Shown piece by piece: positions 17,377 to 26,887 of a stretch of 64,000 bases of DNA. Both the position numbers and the translations under genes were made by a program. Source of the DNA: an uncultured Aliiroseovarius sp. (GTDB lineage: Bacteria; Pseudomonadota; Alphaproteobacteria; Rhodobacterales; Rhodobacteraceae); contig NZ_CANMFT010000008.1 in the NCBI RefSeq assembly GCF_947497285.1, forward strand, positions 161,017-225,016. The letters are read 5' to 3'. Within the stretch, counting starts at the first letter, position 1. Every line of letters starts with the position of its first letter. The notes beneath the pieces are model-generated. The model was not told where the DNA came from, ran no database searches, and saw only the letters and a list, made by a program, of their open reading frames with translations.

Positions 17377-18195
17377 ATGTCGACCGAATTGATGAAGGGC
17401 AAGCGCGGCCTGATCATGGGACTTGCCAATGACAAGTCCATCGCGTGGGGGATCGCGAAAGCCTGTGCCGAGGCCGGGGCAGAGCTGGCTTTTTCCTATC
17501 AGGGCGAAGCGCTGAAGAAGCGCGTCGGGCCGTTGGCTGACCAGCTTGGGTCAGACATCGTGCTGGAATGCGACGTGTCGGACCAAGGGTCGATCGACAC
17601 CTTGTTCAGCACCCTTGAGGCAAAATGGGGCAAGCTCGACTTCGTCGTTCATGCCATTGGGTTCTCAGACAAAAACGAACTTCGCGGCCGCTATGTGGAC
17701 ACCAGCCCGGAAAACTTCCGGATGACAATGGACATCTCGGTCTATTCGTTCACTGCGGTGGCGCGGCGTGCCGCTGCCATGATGCCGGACGGGGGATCAC
17801 TTCTGACGCTGACCTATTACGGCGCCGAACAGGTCATGCCGCATTATAACGTCATGGGCGTGGCGAAGGCCGCGCTTGAGGCCTCGGTGCGCTATATGGC
17901 CGAAGATCTGGGCAAGGATGGCATCCGGGTGAATTCCATCTCTGCGGGGCCAATCAAGACGCTTGCGGCCTCGGGCATTGGTGATTTTCGCTATATCCTC
18001 AAATGGAACGAACTGAATTCCCCGCTGCGTCGCAACGTGACCATTCAGGATGTGGGAAACTCCGCGCTATATCTTCTGTCTGACCTAGGGTCGGGGGTGA
18101 CCGGCGAAACCCACCACGTTGACAGTGGTTATCATGTCGTCGGCATGAAGGCCGTCGACGCACCGGATATCGACGTGGCCACAGGCCGCAAGTAA
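17377..18195 (+). CDS. fabI: Enoyl-[acyl-carrier-protein] reductase (NADH)
   Basis: FabI performs the last reduction in each cycle of fatty acid elongation. This is a 272-residue short-chain-dehydrogenase-type fold. The nucleotide loop [20 protein letters not shown] has the FabI-specific long glycine motif. The catalytic set is Y147, Y157 and K164, in [18 protein letters not shown], aligning with Tyr146/Tyr156/Lys163 of the E. coli enzyme. Start chosen at MSTELMKG after GGGGAATACAT; an earlier ATG 63 bases upstream has no support. Followed after 12 bases by gpt. FabI is the triclosan target in other bacteria; G95 in HAIGFS is the equivalent of the usual sensitive Gly. Confidence 0.95.
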   Translation: MSTELMKGKRGLIMGLANDKSIAWGIAKACAEAGAELAFSYQGEALKKRVGPLADQLGSDIVLECDVSDQGSIDTLFSTLEAKWGKLDFVVHAIGFSDKNELRGRYVDTSPENFRMTMDISVYSFTAVARRAAAMMPDGGSLLTLTYYGAEQVMPHYNVMGVAKAALEASVRYMAEDLGKDGIRVNSISAGPIKTLAASGIGDFRYILKWNELNSPLRRNVTIQDVGNSALYLLSDLGSGVTGETHHVDSGYHVVGMKAVDAPDIDVATGRK

Positions 18196-18207
18196 GGAGA
18201 CCCAGAT

Positions 18208-18711
18208 ATGAGCGACCGCTTGCCGCACGAAAAAGGGTTCCACATCAGCTGGGATCAAATCCACCGCGACAGCCGCGCCTTGGCGTGGCGCCTTGATGGT
18301 CAGGGGCCCAAAGACACTGGGTGGCGCGCCGTGGTTGCGATCACGCGCGGCGGCCTTGCCCCCGCGATGATCGTCGCCCGCGAGCTGGACATTCGAACCG
18401 TCGACACCGTCTCGGTCAAGTCCTATCACCACCAATCGCAGGGCGAAGCAGAGCTTCTGAAAGCCCCGGATGCGGCAATGATGGGCGACGGCGAAGGGAT
18501 CTTGATCATCGATGATCTGGTCGATACCGGCAAAACGCTGGAGCTGGTGCGCAAGATGTATCCCAAAGCGCATTTCGCGACTGTTTACGCCAAGCCCAAA
18601 GGGCGTCCGCTGGTCAACACCTTCATCACCGAAGTCAGCCAGGACACCTGGATTTTCTTCCCCTGGGACATGGCCTTGCAATATGTAGAGCCTTATCGCG
18701 GCACAGATTAA
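18208..18711 (+). CDS. gpt: Xanthine phosphoribosyltransferase
   Basis: This purine salvage enzyme joins xanthine, guanine or hypoxanthine to PRPP. The 167 residues match the Gpt family. The PRPP-binding loop is [19 protein letters not shown] (about residues 96-114), and the substrate region [20 protein letters not shown] is typical of Gpt rather than Hpt. The C-terminal [18 protein letters not shown] is the family end. Start follows AAGGAGACCCAGAT. It is downstream of fabI and closed by a hairpin terminator. Confidence 0.92.
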   Translation: MSDRLPHEKGFHISWDQIHRDSRALAWRLDGQGPKDTGWRAVVAITRGGLAPAMIVARELDIRTVDTVSVKSYHHQSQGEAELLKAPDAAMMGDGEGILIIDDLVDTGKTLELVRKMYPKAHFATVYAKPKGRPLVNTFITEVSQDTWIFFPWDMALQYVEPYRGTD

Positions 18712-18766
18712 ACAGCGGCGCGGTTGCCAAGGCCCCTCCTGCCCCAAAGCGCAGACCAAAAACAAG

Positions 18767-18803
18767 AACACCCGGCGCTCTGACAAGAGGACCGGGTGTT
18801 TTT
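18767..18803. terminator. Bidirectional terminator between gpt and the DUF4167 gene
   Basis: AACACCCGG pairs with CCGGGTGTT across a 16-base loop; T residues follow on the plus strand, and the reverse-strand tail CTTGTTTTTGG is also T-rich. Confidence 0.8.
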
Positions 18804-18833
18804 CGTTTTGGTAGCGACGTGAAGCGCGCGGGG

Positions 18834-19409
18834 CTATTCAGCAGCTTTTGGCGCATCATCTGGTGCGGCCGGTGCGGACCCAGATGAGGCCTCGCCCTGA
18901 TCAGGCGATCGTTTCACCGGTTTACGCGGCTTGCGCGCCCGGGTTGGGGCTTTCTTGGACTTGCTTTCCGGTGTTTCCACCAAACCGCTGTCGGCGTCGT
19001 TGGACACGTCAGATTGCGATGGCGCCGACACATTGGGTTGCTCACCCTCGCCCGCCACATCAGGCGTCGGCTTGTTGTCGGGCCGCGCTTCGCGATCCTC
19101 TTTTTCGCGTTGCTGGCGTTCGCGGTTCTGCTGTTCGGTTTGCACCCGGCGGGCTTCCATCTCGCGCTGCGCTTCGCCCAGAAGGCGGGTGTAGTGTTCG
19201 GCGTGTTGCTGGAAGTTTTCGGCGGCGACCCTGTCGTTGGACAAAAACGCATCGCGGGCCAACTGGGTGTATTTCTCGATGATCTGCTGGGGGGTGCCGC
19301 GCACCTTGCCCTCGGGCCCCGAACTGTCGAAGACCCGATTGATATTGTTTCCCGGATTGTTCCGGTTACGGTTCGACTTGTTGCGCGAACGCGATTTGGA
19401 AGATCTCAT
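18834..19409 (-). CDS. DUF4167 domain protein, probably nucleic-acid associated
   Basis: This 191-residue protein opens with a basic, Asn-rich tail (SKSRSRNKSNRNRNNPGNN). The DUF4167 core (VRGTPQQIIEKYTQLARDAF, then DRVAAENFQQHAEHYTRLLGEA) spans about residues 36-80 and is helical. A long charged Gln/Glu/Arg coiled region follows, then a low-complexity tail with KKAPTRARKPRKPVKRSP. The basic ends suggest binding of RNA or DNA, but the function is unknown. It is the third leftward gene after prfA and prmC, 295 bases after the prmC stop, so it probably has its own promoter in 19410-19704. No other feature is evident in that gap. Confidence 0.87.
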   Translation of the reverse strand: MRSSKSRSRNKSNRNRNNPGNNINRVFDSSGPEGKVRGTPQQIIEKYTQLARDAFLSNDRVAAENFQQHAEHYTRLLGEAQREMEARRVQTEQQNRERQQREKEDREARPDNKPTPDVAGEGEQPNVSAPSQSDVSNDADSGLVETPESKSKKAPTRARKPRKPVKRSPDQGEASSGSAPAAPDDAPKAAE

Positions 19410-19704
19410 AAGCTTGTTTTTCCAGCTTTAGCTTCAGACGCACGATGCAATAACCGTGCTGAGTTCTCGGACAAGACACCATTCTGTGCCACGACATCCG
19501 AATTGTAGGGCTTACCTGCGGCGGCTGTCCAAAGGACTGCGACGCTGCTTGTTTCTGATTGTCATGCGCGGGGTCGAAAGACAAGCCCAAACTGTCCAAA
19601 ACCTCTGCAAGCGGGGGTTTTTGCCGAAAATTTGCGGGTTTGCAGGGCTTGGGCAACATCCCGACACGCCCTTCACGCCGGGTGATTCTTGTGACCAACA
19701 GCGG

Positions 19705-20550
19705 TCAGCTGCCTTGCCAAAATCCGGTCACAACCCGGTCATGCCCGGTCAGATCTTGCACGACCCGCACCGATTGAAACCCCGCACTTTCAAAAAGCCC
19801 GGACACAGCGCGCCCTTGGGTGGCCCCGATTTCAACGATCAGGCGCCCTTTGGGGCGCAAGAAATCGGGGGCCTGGGCCACGATGATCCTGAAGGCCGCC
19901 AGCCCGTCCCCCCCCGGGGTCAGCGCCACATGTGGTTCCCAATCCCTCAGCTCAGGCGCTAACGCGCGCATTTCAGCCTCAGAAATATAGGGGGGGTTCG
20001 AAACAATCAGATCGACCGGTTCGGCTTTGGCCAAGGGGTCGAACCACGACCCCTCCAGAAAGGCAGCACGATCGGTCAGGGCCAGTTGGGACGCATTTTT
20101 CTGTGCCACACCCAACGCGGGCGCGGAAATGTCCACCCCCTGCCCAGTCGCCAAAGGTCTTTCTGCCAGCAAAGTCAACAAGATACAGCCCGACCCGCAG
20201 CCCAGATCCACAACGGTATCAAATGGGTGATCCAGCGCCGTTTCGACAAGCCGTTCGGTGTCGGGGCGCGGATCAAGAACGTCGCTGGTGACGTAGAAAT
20301 CGCGACCATAGAAAGCGCGTTTGCCGATGATCTGAGCCACGGGCTGGCGCGCGGTGCGGGCGTTGATTGACGCGGCAAACACCGCCTCTGCCTCTTGCGC
20401 GACCTCATCGGGCAAGGCAAGCGTCAGTCGGCTTCGGTCGATCCCCAAGGCGTGGGCCAACAGCACACGGGCGTCGCGCGCGGGGTCGTTCACGCCCGCC
20501 GCGCGCAGGGTCTGCGTGGCGGCAATCAAAAGCGCCGTTCCGGTGGTCAT
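19705..20550 (-). CDS. prmC: Peptide chain release factor N5-glutamine methyltransferase
   Basis: PrmC methylates the Gln of the GGQ loop in release factors 1 and 2, raising termination efficiency. The 281 residues have the helical N-terminal domain (to about 75), then the SAM-binding fold. The latter has [18 protein letters not shown] (motif I), [16 protein letters not shown], and the catalytic [13 protein letters not shown], whose NPPY is diagnostic. The ATG overlaps the prfA stop by four bases (ATGA), so it is coupled to one of its substrates. The other substrate, RF2, is also encoded in this window (45808-46935). Confidence 0.95.
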   Translation of the reverse strand: MTTGTALLIAATQTLRAAGVNDPARDARVLLAHALGIDRSRLTLALPDEVAQEAEAVFAASINARTARQPVAQIIGKRAFYGRDFYVTSDVLDPRPDTERLVETALDHPFDTVVDLGCGSGCILLTLLAERPLATGQGVDISAPALGVAQKNASQLALTDRAAFLEGSWFDPLAKAEPVDLIVSNPPYISEAEMRALAPELRDWEPHVALTPGGDGLAAFRIIVAQAPDFLRPKGRLIVEIGATQGRAVSGLFESAGFQSVRVVQDLTGHDRVVTGFWQGS

Positions 20551-21602
20551 CCGTCCAGCGCAGCCAGTTGTGCCGCCTGATCCTCGGCGATCAGGGCGTC
20601 GATGACCTCGTCCAGATCGCCTGCGATGATCTGATCCAGCTTGTAGAGTGTCAGGTTGATCCGGTGATCGGTCATCCGGCCTTGCGGAAAGTTGTAGGTG
20701 CGGATGCGCTCGGACCGGTCGCCCGACCCGACTTGCGCCTTGCGATCCGCGGCGCGCGCATCATCGACACGTTGGCGTTCAAGGTCGAACAGCCGCGTTT
20801 TCAGAACCTGCATCGCGATCTCGCGGTTGCGGTGTTGGCTTTTTTCCGAGCTGGTCACCATGATCCCGGTCGGAATATGGGTGATGCGCACGGCGGAATC
20901 CGTCGTGTTCACATGCTGCCCCCCCGCCCCCGATGCGCGCATCGTGTCGATGCGAAGATCGCCGGGGTCGATCTGGATATCCACGTCTTCGGCTTCGGGT
21001 AGCACCGCCACGGTCGCCGCCGAGGTGTGGATGCGTCCACCGCTTTCTGTTTCGGGCACGCGCTGCACACGGTGCACGCCGCTTTCGTATTTCAGCCGCG
21101 CGAACACGCCGTCGCCTTTCACATGCGCCACCACCTCTTTGACGCCACCCAGTTCTGAAAGGGTTTGTTCCATGATTTCAAAGCGCCAGCCGCGGGCCTC
21201 GGCATAGCGTTGATACATCCGCAACAGATCGGCGGCGAACAGTGAGGCCTCCTCGCCCCCGGTGCCGGGCCTGATCTCGATCATCGCAGGGCGCGCGTCT
21301 GCGGCGTCTTTGGGCAACAGCACCAGCCGCATCGCCTGTTCAGCCTCCGGCAAACGCTCGCGCAGCAGGGGCAGCTCTTCTTCGGCCAGTTCCCGCATGT
21401 CGGGGTCCGTCAGCAACGCCTCGGCTTCGGCGATGTCATCCAGAAGTTGGCGATACGAAGCGATTTCTTCGACCACAGGCCTAAGTTCGGCATATTCACG
21501 GCCAACTTTGGCGATCTCGTCGCCAGTCAACCCTTCGGCCATGCGCGCTTCAAGGAACTGAAACCGTTCGGTGATCGCTGAGAGTTTTTCCATCGGAACC
21601 AT
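20547..21602 (-). CDS. prfA: Peptide chain release factor 1
   Basis: RF1 reads UAA and UAG stop codons. The 351 residues show [18 protein letters not shown] and [20 protein letters not shown], with the catalytic GGQ near residue 230. The stop-codon-reading PxT equivalent falls in [20 protein letters not shown], as PET. Start set at [14 protein letters not shown], with AAGGGA about ten bases upstream; the fourth residue is another ATG but lies too far from it. Couples into prmC through ATGA. The gene is divergent from the small secreted protein at 21710. Confidence 0.95.
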   Translation of the reverse strand: MVPMEKLSAITERFQFLEARMAEGLTGDEIAKVGREYAELRPVVEEIASYRQLLDDIAEAEALLTDPDMRELAEEELPLLRERLPEAEQAMRLVLLPKDAADARPAMIEIRPGTGGEEASLFAADLLRMYQRYAEARGWRFEIMEQTLSELGGVKEVVAHVKGDGVFARLKYESGVHRVQRVPETESGGRIHTSAATVAVLPEAEDVDIQIDPGDLRIDTMRASGAGGQHVNTTDSAVRITHIPTGIMVTSSEKSQHRNREIAMQVLKTRLFDLERQRVDDARAADRKAQVGSGDRSERIRTYNFPQGRMTDHRINLTLYKLDQIIAGDLDEVIDALIAEDQAAQLAALDG

Positions 21603-21709
21603 GTCAGGCGGTGTCCCTTATTGCGCGGGTTTGGTCAAGTGGCAGGGCGCTTTGGCGTGCGCTTGGACGACACGCTTCAAATTCCGCACATTTCGGGGTA
21701 AAATGGCAT

Positions 21710-22015
21710 ATGGCAAATCGCATGCTTTTCATCTTGTTCGCGGGGCTGATGTCCTCGCCCGCGGCGTTCGCGGATGTCACCACGCCGGGCGGCAAGGTGA
21801 TCGACTGCTATTGCACCGACACCCAAGGCAGCCGCGTTGAGTTGGGCGAAAGCATCTGCCTGTTCGTGGGCGGGCGCGCCTTCATGGCCCGCTGCGAGAT
21901 GAGCCTGAACGTGCCCATGTGGCGTGACACTGGAAAAGGCTGTGTTTCGGCTGGCAATGCGACCCCGCTGCCCCTGCCCAACAGTCCGGCGCCAAACGAT
22001 CTTTCCCGCCTGTAA
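21710..22015 (+). CDS. Small exported cysteine-containing protein, unknown
   Basis: This protein of about 101 residues starts MANRMLFILFAGLMSSPAAFAD, a clear signal peptide with probable cleavage after AFA. The mature part is about 80 residues with five cysteines (DCYC, SICLF, ARCEM, GKGC), suggesting disulfides in the periplasm. GGGG lies 11-14 bases before the ATG; an ATG four codons later is also possible. A longer upstream frame reads through prfA-leader sequence and is not convincing. I do not recognise a named domain. Convergent with the DUF1499 gene, 12 bases apart. Confidence 0.7.
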   Translation: MANRMLFILFAGLMSSPAAFADVTTPGGKVIDCYCTDTQGSRVELGESICLFVGGRAFMARCEMSLNVPMWRDTGKGCVSAGNATPLPLPNSPAPNDLSRL

Positions 22016-22027
22016 GCGCGGGCACCA

Positions 22028-22471
22028 TCAGTAGTCGTCGTCTTCTTCCAAATGGCGCAGCTTTTCCAGCCAACGGTCGATGCGCGCGACGTTGGTGCCA
22101 AGATCATTGCGCCCGTAGACAAGATGGGCGTGTATATGAAGCGCGTCGTCCGCCACCCATGCCACGGTGATATCGGGGAATCCGATCCGACGCGTTCGGG
22201 TGACAATGGCGATCTGGTCATCGGATTGCTGGCGCAACCTGCTGCGCGGGGCCTCCAGCGCGACCCATGCCAGATGATCCAGCGCGCCCTCGGGCAGGTC
22301 CTTCAACGGCACCACGTATTTGACGCCGCCCGGAAAAACATGGCGCCCCGGTGTGTCCGGACCGGGGCGGGCGGAAAAACGCTCAACCGGCAGTGGCGCC
22401 AATCGCACCCAGCCTATCCCCAATATGGCCAGAAACAAGACCAGCAAAATCACACTTGTCAGAAGATTCAC
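22028..22471 (-). CDS. DUF1499 family membrane-anchored protein
   Basis: This protein of about 147 residues begins with one hydrophobic helix (NLLTSVILLVLFLAILGIGW), then a DUF1499 domain. The domain's signature is IAIVTRTRRIGFPDITVAWV, followed by HAHLVYGRNDLGTNVARIDR and WLEKLRHLE. Function unknown. The initiation codon is GTG: I chose 22471, where GAGGGGGG lies five bases ahead. GTG codons at 22489 and 22504 are alternatives, the latter giving 158 residues. Acidic tail EEDDDY. Confidence 0.83.
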   Translation of the reverse strand: MNLLTSVILLVLFLAILGIGWVRLAPLPVERFSARPGPDTPGRHVFPGGVKYVVPLKDLPEGALDHLAWVALEAPRSRLRQQSDDQIAIVTRTRRIGFPDITVAWVADDALHIHAHLVYGRNDLGTNVARIDRWLEKLRHLEEDDDY

Positions 22472-22623
22472 ACGCCCCCCTCGCGGCACCCAGAACCGCC
22501 ACACCCACTATACCCTAGCGATACTGGAGCAGACTTCCCCTTGCAAGTCCACGCTGTTTCGCGGGCGGTCTGGCAGACGCAAAGACGGCCGCCCGTTACG
22601 TAGCGCAGGCCCTGCGGTGAGGG

Positions 22624-23586
22624 CTAGCTTCGGCGCGTAAACGCCCACAAGTTCAGAATTTCCATTGCCACATGCGCCCCGGCAATCGCCGTCGCACCGG
22701 TGGTGTCGAAAGGAGGCGAGACTTCGACAATGTCGCCACCGACAAGATTGATCCCTGCCAGATCACGCAGGATGATCGCAACCTGTGCTGTGGTCAGACC
22801 ACCCCAAACCGGTGTGCCCGTCCCCGGCGCATAGGCAGGGTCCAGCCCGTCTATGTCGAAGGTCAGGTAGGTTTTGTGGTCGCCAAGGATCGACTTGATC
22901 TTCTTGACCACCGCAGCGGGGCCGGTTTCATGCACTTCGCGCGCATCAATGATATTCACACCCAACGTGTCGTCATTATGGGTGCGGATGCCCACCTGAA
23001 CGGATCGTGACGGGTCAATCAGCCCCTCTTTCACCGCCTTGTAGAACATCGTTCCATGATCGACACGGGTCATGTCATCGTCGGGCCAGGTGTCGGTGTG
23101 CGCATCAAACTGCAACAGGCTAAGCGGCCCGTGCTTCTTCACATGCGCGCGCAGGATGGGGAAGGTGATGTAATGGTCGCCTCCAAGGGTCAGACAGGCC
23201 GCGCCTTGGTCCAGAATACCGCTGATATGCGCCTCGAGCGTCGCGGGAAACTGGTCGATATGGGCATAGTCGAACGCCATGTCGCCGTAATCGGCGATGG
23301 CAAATTCGCTCATCACGTCGAAGTCCCAGCCATAGGCCTGATCGGGCGATTGCAGGCATGACGCCTCGCGGATGGCGCGCGGGCCAAGGCGCGTGCCCGG
23401 GCGGTTGGTGACAGCTTGATCAAACGGAATGCCGGTGACAGCAATATCCACCCCTGTCAGGTCTTTTGAATAGGTGCGGCGCAGGAAAGATGTCGCCCCG
23501 CCGAACGTGTTTTCATAGGCTAAGCCCTTCAACCCATCCCGCGTAAACGCGGTGTCCACCTGAGTTCTCGCGTCTTCCAAAGCCAT
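22624..23586 (-). CDS. speB: Agmatinase-type ureohydrolase
   Basis: This binuclear manganese enzyme belongs to the arginase/agmatinase family; SpeB splits agmatine into putrescine and urea. The 320 residues start at MALEDARTQVD behind AAAGGAGGCGGCA, an excellent ribosome site. Metal ligands are visible in LGGDHYITFPI, LLQFDAHTDTWPDD and YLTFDIDGLDPAYAPGTGTP. The N-terminal PFDQAVTNRPGTRLGPRAIR is typical of agmatinases. A related substrate such as guanidinobutyrate is possible. It follows an M20 amidohydrolase gene by 83 bases on the same strand, suggesting a shared nitrogen-catabolic role. Confidence 0.88.
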   Translation of the reverse strand: MALEDARTQVDTAFTRDGLKGLAYENTFGGATSFLRRTYSKDLTGVDIAVTGIPFDQAVTNRPGTRLGPRAIREASCLQSPDQAYGWDFDVMSEFAIADYGDMAFDYAHIDQFPATLEAHISGILDQGAACLTLGGDHYITFPILRAHVKKHGPLSLLQFDAHTDTWPDDDMTRVDHGTMFYKAVKEGLIDPSRSVQVGIRTHNDDTLGVNIIDAREVHETGPAAVVKKIKSILGDHKTYLTFDIDGLDPAYAPGTGTPVWGGLTTAQVAIILRDLAGINLVGGDIVEVSPPFDTTGATAIAGAHVAMEILNLWAFTRRS

Positions 23587-23669
23587 TGCCGCCTCCTTTG
23601 CTTTCAGACCGATTAGCACAGACTGATTGGTCTGGCCATATAATTTGATCAAATTATCGACTGATCCAT

Positions 23670-24833
23670 CTAGACAGGGTTCAATCGCTCGACAAGCCGC
23701 GCAAAGAAACTGGCCCCATAGGGCGCGGCCTCGTCGTTGAAATCATAGGCGGGGTGATGCACGCCTGCGCCGTCTTCGCCCTGCCCCAAAAACAAATAGG
23801 CGCCGGGACGTTCTTGCAGCATATAGGCGAAATCTTCGGCCCCCATTTCACGCCCCTGATCGGCAAAAACGCGCGCCGCGCCGCTGACCTCTTGGGCGGC
23901 CTCGATCGCTTTTTCGACCGCTCTGGCGTCGTTCACCGTGGGGGGGTAGCCCAGTTCATAATCAATATCGGCCGTCACGCCGAAGCTTGCCGCCTGCCCT
24001 TCGATCACCTCGCGGATGCGCCGCTGCGCCATCTCGCGCACCTCGGGCGTGAAAGAGCGGATCGTCGCGCCGAACCATGCCTCTTCGGGGATGATGTTGT
24101 CCGCTGTGCCGCCACCGACTTGCGTGACCGAGATGACAAGGTTTTCCATCGGCGACAGATTGCGGCTTACGATGGATTGCAGCGCCTGCACCATTGTGAC
24201 CAACGCCGTGATCGGGTCGACCGTGTCATGCGGATAGGCCGCATGCCCGCCCAACCCGCGCAGCTTCACCACCAGCGTATCCACAGCCGCCATGATCGGC
24301 CCCGGCGTGGTGTAGAACGCGCCCAGCGTGCGACCGGGAAGGTTATGCAGGGCATAGACCTCAGCGATCGCAAAGCGATCCATTATACCGTCGTCACACA
24401 TGTGCTTGGCACCACCAAAGTTTTCTTCGGCCGGTTGGAAGATCAGCGCCACACGGCCCTTGAAATTCCGCGTCTCTGCCAAGTATCGCGCCGCCCCCAA
24501 CAGCATCGCCGTGTGGCCGTCATGACCGCAGGCATGCATCAAGCCCGGCACGGTCGAGGCATGGTCAAGCCCCGTCGCCTCGTCCATCGGCAACGCGTCC
24601 ATATCGGCGCGCAGGCCAATCGTCGGCCCCTCGCCCTGCCCGTTGATGATCGCGACGACACCCGAGACTCCGATCTTCTCATGCACCTCATCCACCCCGA
24701 AGCTGCGCAATTGTTCGACCACGAAGGCAGCCGTGTCGTGACACTCCAACCCAAACTCGGGATGCGCGTGCAGATGGCGTCGCCAGGTCGTCATATCCCC
24801 GGCAAATTCGCCAATGCGGTTGATGATGGCCAT
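23670..24833 (-). CDS. M20-family amidohydrolase (hippurate hydrolase / N-acyl amino acid deacylase type)
   Basis: This 387-residue metallopeptidase belongs to family M20D, which removes acyl groups from amino acids or amides. Metal ligands: HACGHDGHTAMLLGAARYL, FQPAEENFGGAKHM, then GREMGAEDFAYML and GVHHPAYDFNDE. The dimerisation lid runs about 180-300 (LRGLGGHAAYPHDTVDPITA). The exact substrate (hippurate, indole-acetyl amino acids, acetyl-amino acids) cannot be read from sequence. Start preceded by AGGAGGAAGTC. It is upstream of speB in a probable operon and divergent from mazG across 54 bases. Confidence 0.88.
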   Translation of the reverse strand: MAIINRIGEFAGDMTTWRRHLHAHPEFGLECHDTAAFVVEQLRSFGVDEVHEKIGVSGVVAIINGQGEGPTIGLRADMDALPMDEATGLDHASTVPGLMHACGHDGHTAMLLGAARYLAETRNFKGRVALIFQPAEENFGGAKHMCDDGIMDRFAIAEVYALHNLPGRTLGAFYTTPGPIMAAVDTLVVKLRGLGGHAAYPHDTVDPITALVTMVQALQSIVSRNLSPMENLVISVTQVGGGTADNIIPEEAWFGATIRSFTPEVREMAQRRIREVIEGQAASFGVTADIDYELGYPPTVNDARAVEKAIEAAQEVSGAARVFADQGREMGAEDFAYMLQERPGAYLFLGQGEDGAGVHHPAYDFNDEAAPYGASFFARLVERLNPV

Positions 24834-24887
24834 GACTTCCTCCTATCAAGGGTGCGACGAGACAATCCTGAAAAGGGCGTGGATGCA

Positions 24888-25742
24888 ATGACCAAAACAC
24901 AGGGCCTGAGCCGATCAGATGCGTTGGTGTATGACCCGAAAGGTGGCATGGATCGCCTGCGCGAGATCATGCGCCGCCTGCGAGATCCAAACGGGGGCTG
25001 CCCGTGGGATATCGAACAGACCTTCGCCACCATCGCGCCCTACACGATCGAGGAAGCCTATGAGGTCGCAGATGCGATCGAACGTGAAGCCTGGGACGAA
25101 CTAAAAGGCGAATTGGGCGATCTGCTGTTTCAGTCGGTCTTTCATGCGCAAATGGCGGAAGAGGCCGGGCTGTTCAGCTTTGACGAGATCGCCGACACGA
25201 TGTCCGACAAGATGGTCGCCCGCCACCCGCATGTGTTCGGCAGCGAATCCCGCGACAAGTCTGCCGATCAACAGACCCGCGATTGGGAAACGATCAAAGC
25301 GGCAGAACGGGCAGACAAGGCGCAGCAAGGGGTGCTGGATGGGGTCGCCATCGGCCTGCCTGCCCTGCTGCGCGCCGTGAAGCTGCAAAAACGCGCCGCG
25401 CGCGTGGGATTCGACTGGCCTGACATTGGCCCGGTGCTAGACAAAATCACCGAAGAAGCGCGCGAACTGGCCGAAGCGCGCGACAGTCTGAGCCAAGACG
25501 AGGTGCGCGAAGAACTGGGCGACCTTTTGTTCGTCGTCGCCAATCTGGCCCGCCACCTGAATGTCGAGCCGGAAGAGGCGCTGCGCCATACGAACGCCAA
25601 GTTTGAACGGCGTTTTCAGGGGATTGAACGCCGACTGGCCGCAGACGGGCGCGCGCCTGATGATGCGACGCTGGAAGAAATGGATGCGCTGTGGGACGCC
25701 GAGAAGGCTGCTGAGCGGGTCGCAAAAAAAATTCCCGATTAA
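24888..25742 (+). CDS. mazG: Nucleoside triphosphate pyrophosphohydrolase
   Basis: MazG hydrolyses NTPs and dNTPs to monophosphates, clearing abnormal nucleotides. The 284 residues carry two MazG repeats. The first, at about residues 35-130, has GGCPWDIEQTFATIAPYTIEEAYEVADAI and the EExxE/ExxD-type ELKGELGDLLFQSVFHA. The second, at about 170-265, has FDWPDIGPVLDKITEEAREL and DEVREELGDLLFVVANLARH. Start chosen at MTKTQGLSRSDALVYD; the frame is open for more than 1.1 kb upstream, but that is antisense to the M20 gene. Confidence 0.94.
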   Translation: MTKTQGLSRSDALVYDPKGGMDRLREIMRRLRDPNGGCPWDIEQTFATIAPYTIEEAYEVADAIEREAWDELKGELGDLLFQSVFHAQMAEEAGLFSFDEIADTMSDKMVARHPHVFGSESRDKSADQQTRDWETIKAAERADKAQQGVLDGVAIGLPALLRAVKLQKRAARVGFDWPDIGPVLDKITEEARELAEARDSLSQDEVREELGDLLFVVANLARHLNVEPEEALRHTNAKFERRFQGIERRLAADGRAPDDATLEEMDALWDAEKAAERVAKKIPD

Positions 25743-25812
25743 ATTAATCAGGTATTGACCCTAGCAAAAGACTCGGATTTAAGCGGCGTCATCGAAACAA
25801 GGAGATCGCGCG

Positions 25813-26829
25813 ATGAAAACTGTCCGCACACTCGCCATGGCCCTGACTGCGGCCACAGCCCTGACCCCCGCCCTTGCCAGCGCGGACGAGGTCAACGTCT
25901 ATTCCTACCGTCAGCCAGAGCTGGTCCAGCCGCTGATGGATGCCTTCACGGAAGAAACCGGCATTCCGGTCAATGTGGCCTTCCTGAAGAACGGCGTGAT
26001 CGAACGCTTGCAGGCCGAAGGCAAGCGCAGCCCGGCTGACCTGATCATGACCGTCGATTTCGCCCGTCTGGCCGCCGTGGTCGAAGCCGACCTGACCCAG
26101 CCGGTCGAAAACGAAACCCTGACGGCCAACATTCCCGCCGCCTATCGCGATCCGGGTAATGAATGGTTCGGCCTGACCTCGCGCGCGCGGATCGTCTATG
26201 CCTCGAAAGACCGCGTCGCTGACGGCGAAGTCACCACCTACGAAGATCTGGCCGACCCGAAATGGAAAGGTCGTATCTGCACGCGGTCAGGCACCCACGC
26301 CTATACGTTAGGCCTTGTCGCCGCCCATCTGACCCACAACGGCGAAGAAGCCACCCGCGCCTGGATCGAAGGCGTGAAGGCCAATCTGGCCCGCAAACCG
26401 CAAGGCAATGACCGCGCGCAGGTCAAGGCGATCTGGGCTGGCGAATGCGACATTTCGATCGGCAACACCTATTACATGGGTAAGATGCTGTCAGACCCCG
26501 AACAAAAGGAATGGGCCGACAGCGTCAATGTCGTCTTCCCGGTCTTCGAGGGATCGGGCACCCATGTGAACGTATCGGGCATGGCGCTGACCAAACACGC
26601 GCCCAACAAGGAAACCGCCATCAAGCTGATGGAATTCCTCGCATCACCGAAAGCGCAGCAGATTTACGCCGCGCAGAACTTCGAATACCCGATTGCGCCT
26701 GATGTCGCGGCCGACGAGATCGTGCAAAGCTGGGGCAGCTTTACCCCGGATGGATTGAATCTGATGGAAGTGGCCGGACACCGCGCTGACGCCCTGAAAC
26801 TGATGCAGGAAGCCGATTTCGACGGTTAA
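25813..26829 (+). CDS. Iron(III)-type ABC transporter periplasmic substrate-binding protein
   Basis: This 338-residue binding protein has a signal peptide (about residues 1-24, ending ALASA) and the FutA/FbpA ferric-binding fold. Matches include VNVYSYRQPELVQPLMDAFT at the N-terminus, RICTRSGTHAYTLGLVAAHL, and GNTYYMGKM with the twin Tyr that coordinate Fe(III) in this family. No permease or ATPase gene lies nearby, so it is an orphan subunit here. AAGGAGATCGCG precedes the ATG. A strong terminator follows. No convincing iron-regulator box could be identified in the 70-base gap after mazG. Confidence 0.9.
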   Translation: MKTVRTLAMALTAATALTPALASADEVNVYSYRQPELVQPLMDAFTEETGIPVNVAFLKNGVIERLQAEGKRSPADLIMTVDFARLAAVVEADLTQPVENETLTANIPAAYRDPGNEWFGLTSRARIVYASKDRVADGEVTTYEDLADPKWKGRICTRSGTHAYTLGLVAAHLTHNGEEATRAWIEGVKANLARKPQGNDRAQVKAIWAGECDISIGNTYYMGKMLSDPEQKEWADSVNVVFPVFEGSGTHVNVSGMALTKHAPNKETAIKLMEFLASPKAQQIYAAQNFEYPIAPDVAADEIVQSWGSFTPDGLNLMEVAGHRADALKLMQEADFDG

Positions 26830-26856
26830 GACGCTGAGTTGGAAGTAAGACTGAAA

Positions 26857-26882
26857 AGCCCGGCATATTTGCCGGGCTTTTT
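26857..26882. terminator. Bidirectional terminator between the iron-binding protein gene and uvrA
   Basis: AGCCCGGCA pairs with TGCCGGGCT across a four-base loop. It is flanked by AAA on the left and TTTT on the right, so it works for both convergent genes. Confidence 0.88.
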
Positions 26883-26887
26883 GTTTG

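Noticed and set aside
23754..24887. Long upstream extension of the mazG frame
   Set aside because: It is antisense to the M20 amidohydrolase; MazG homology begins only at 24888 or later.
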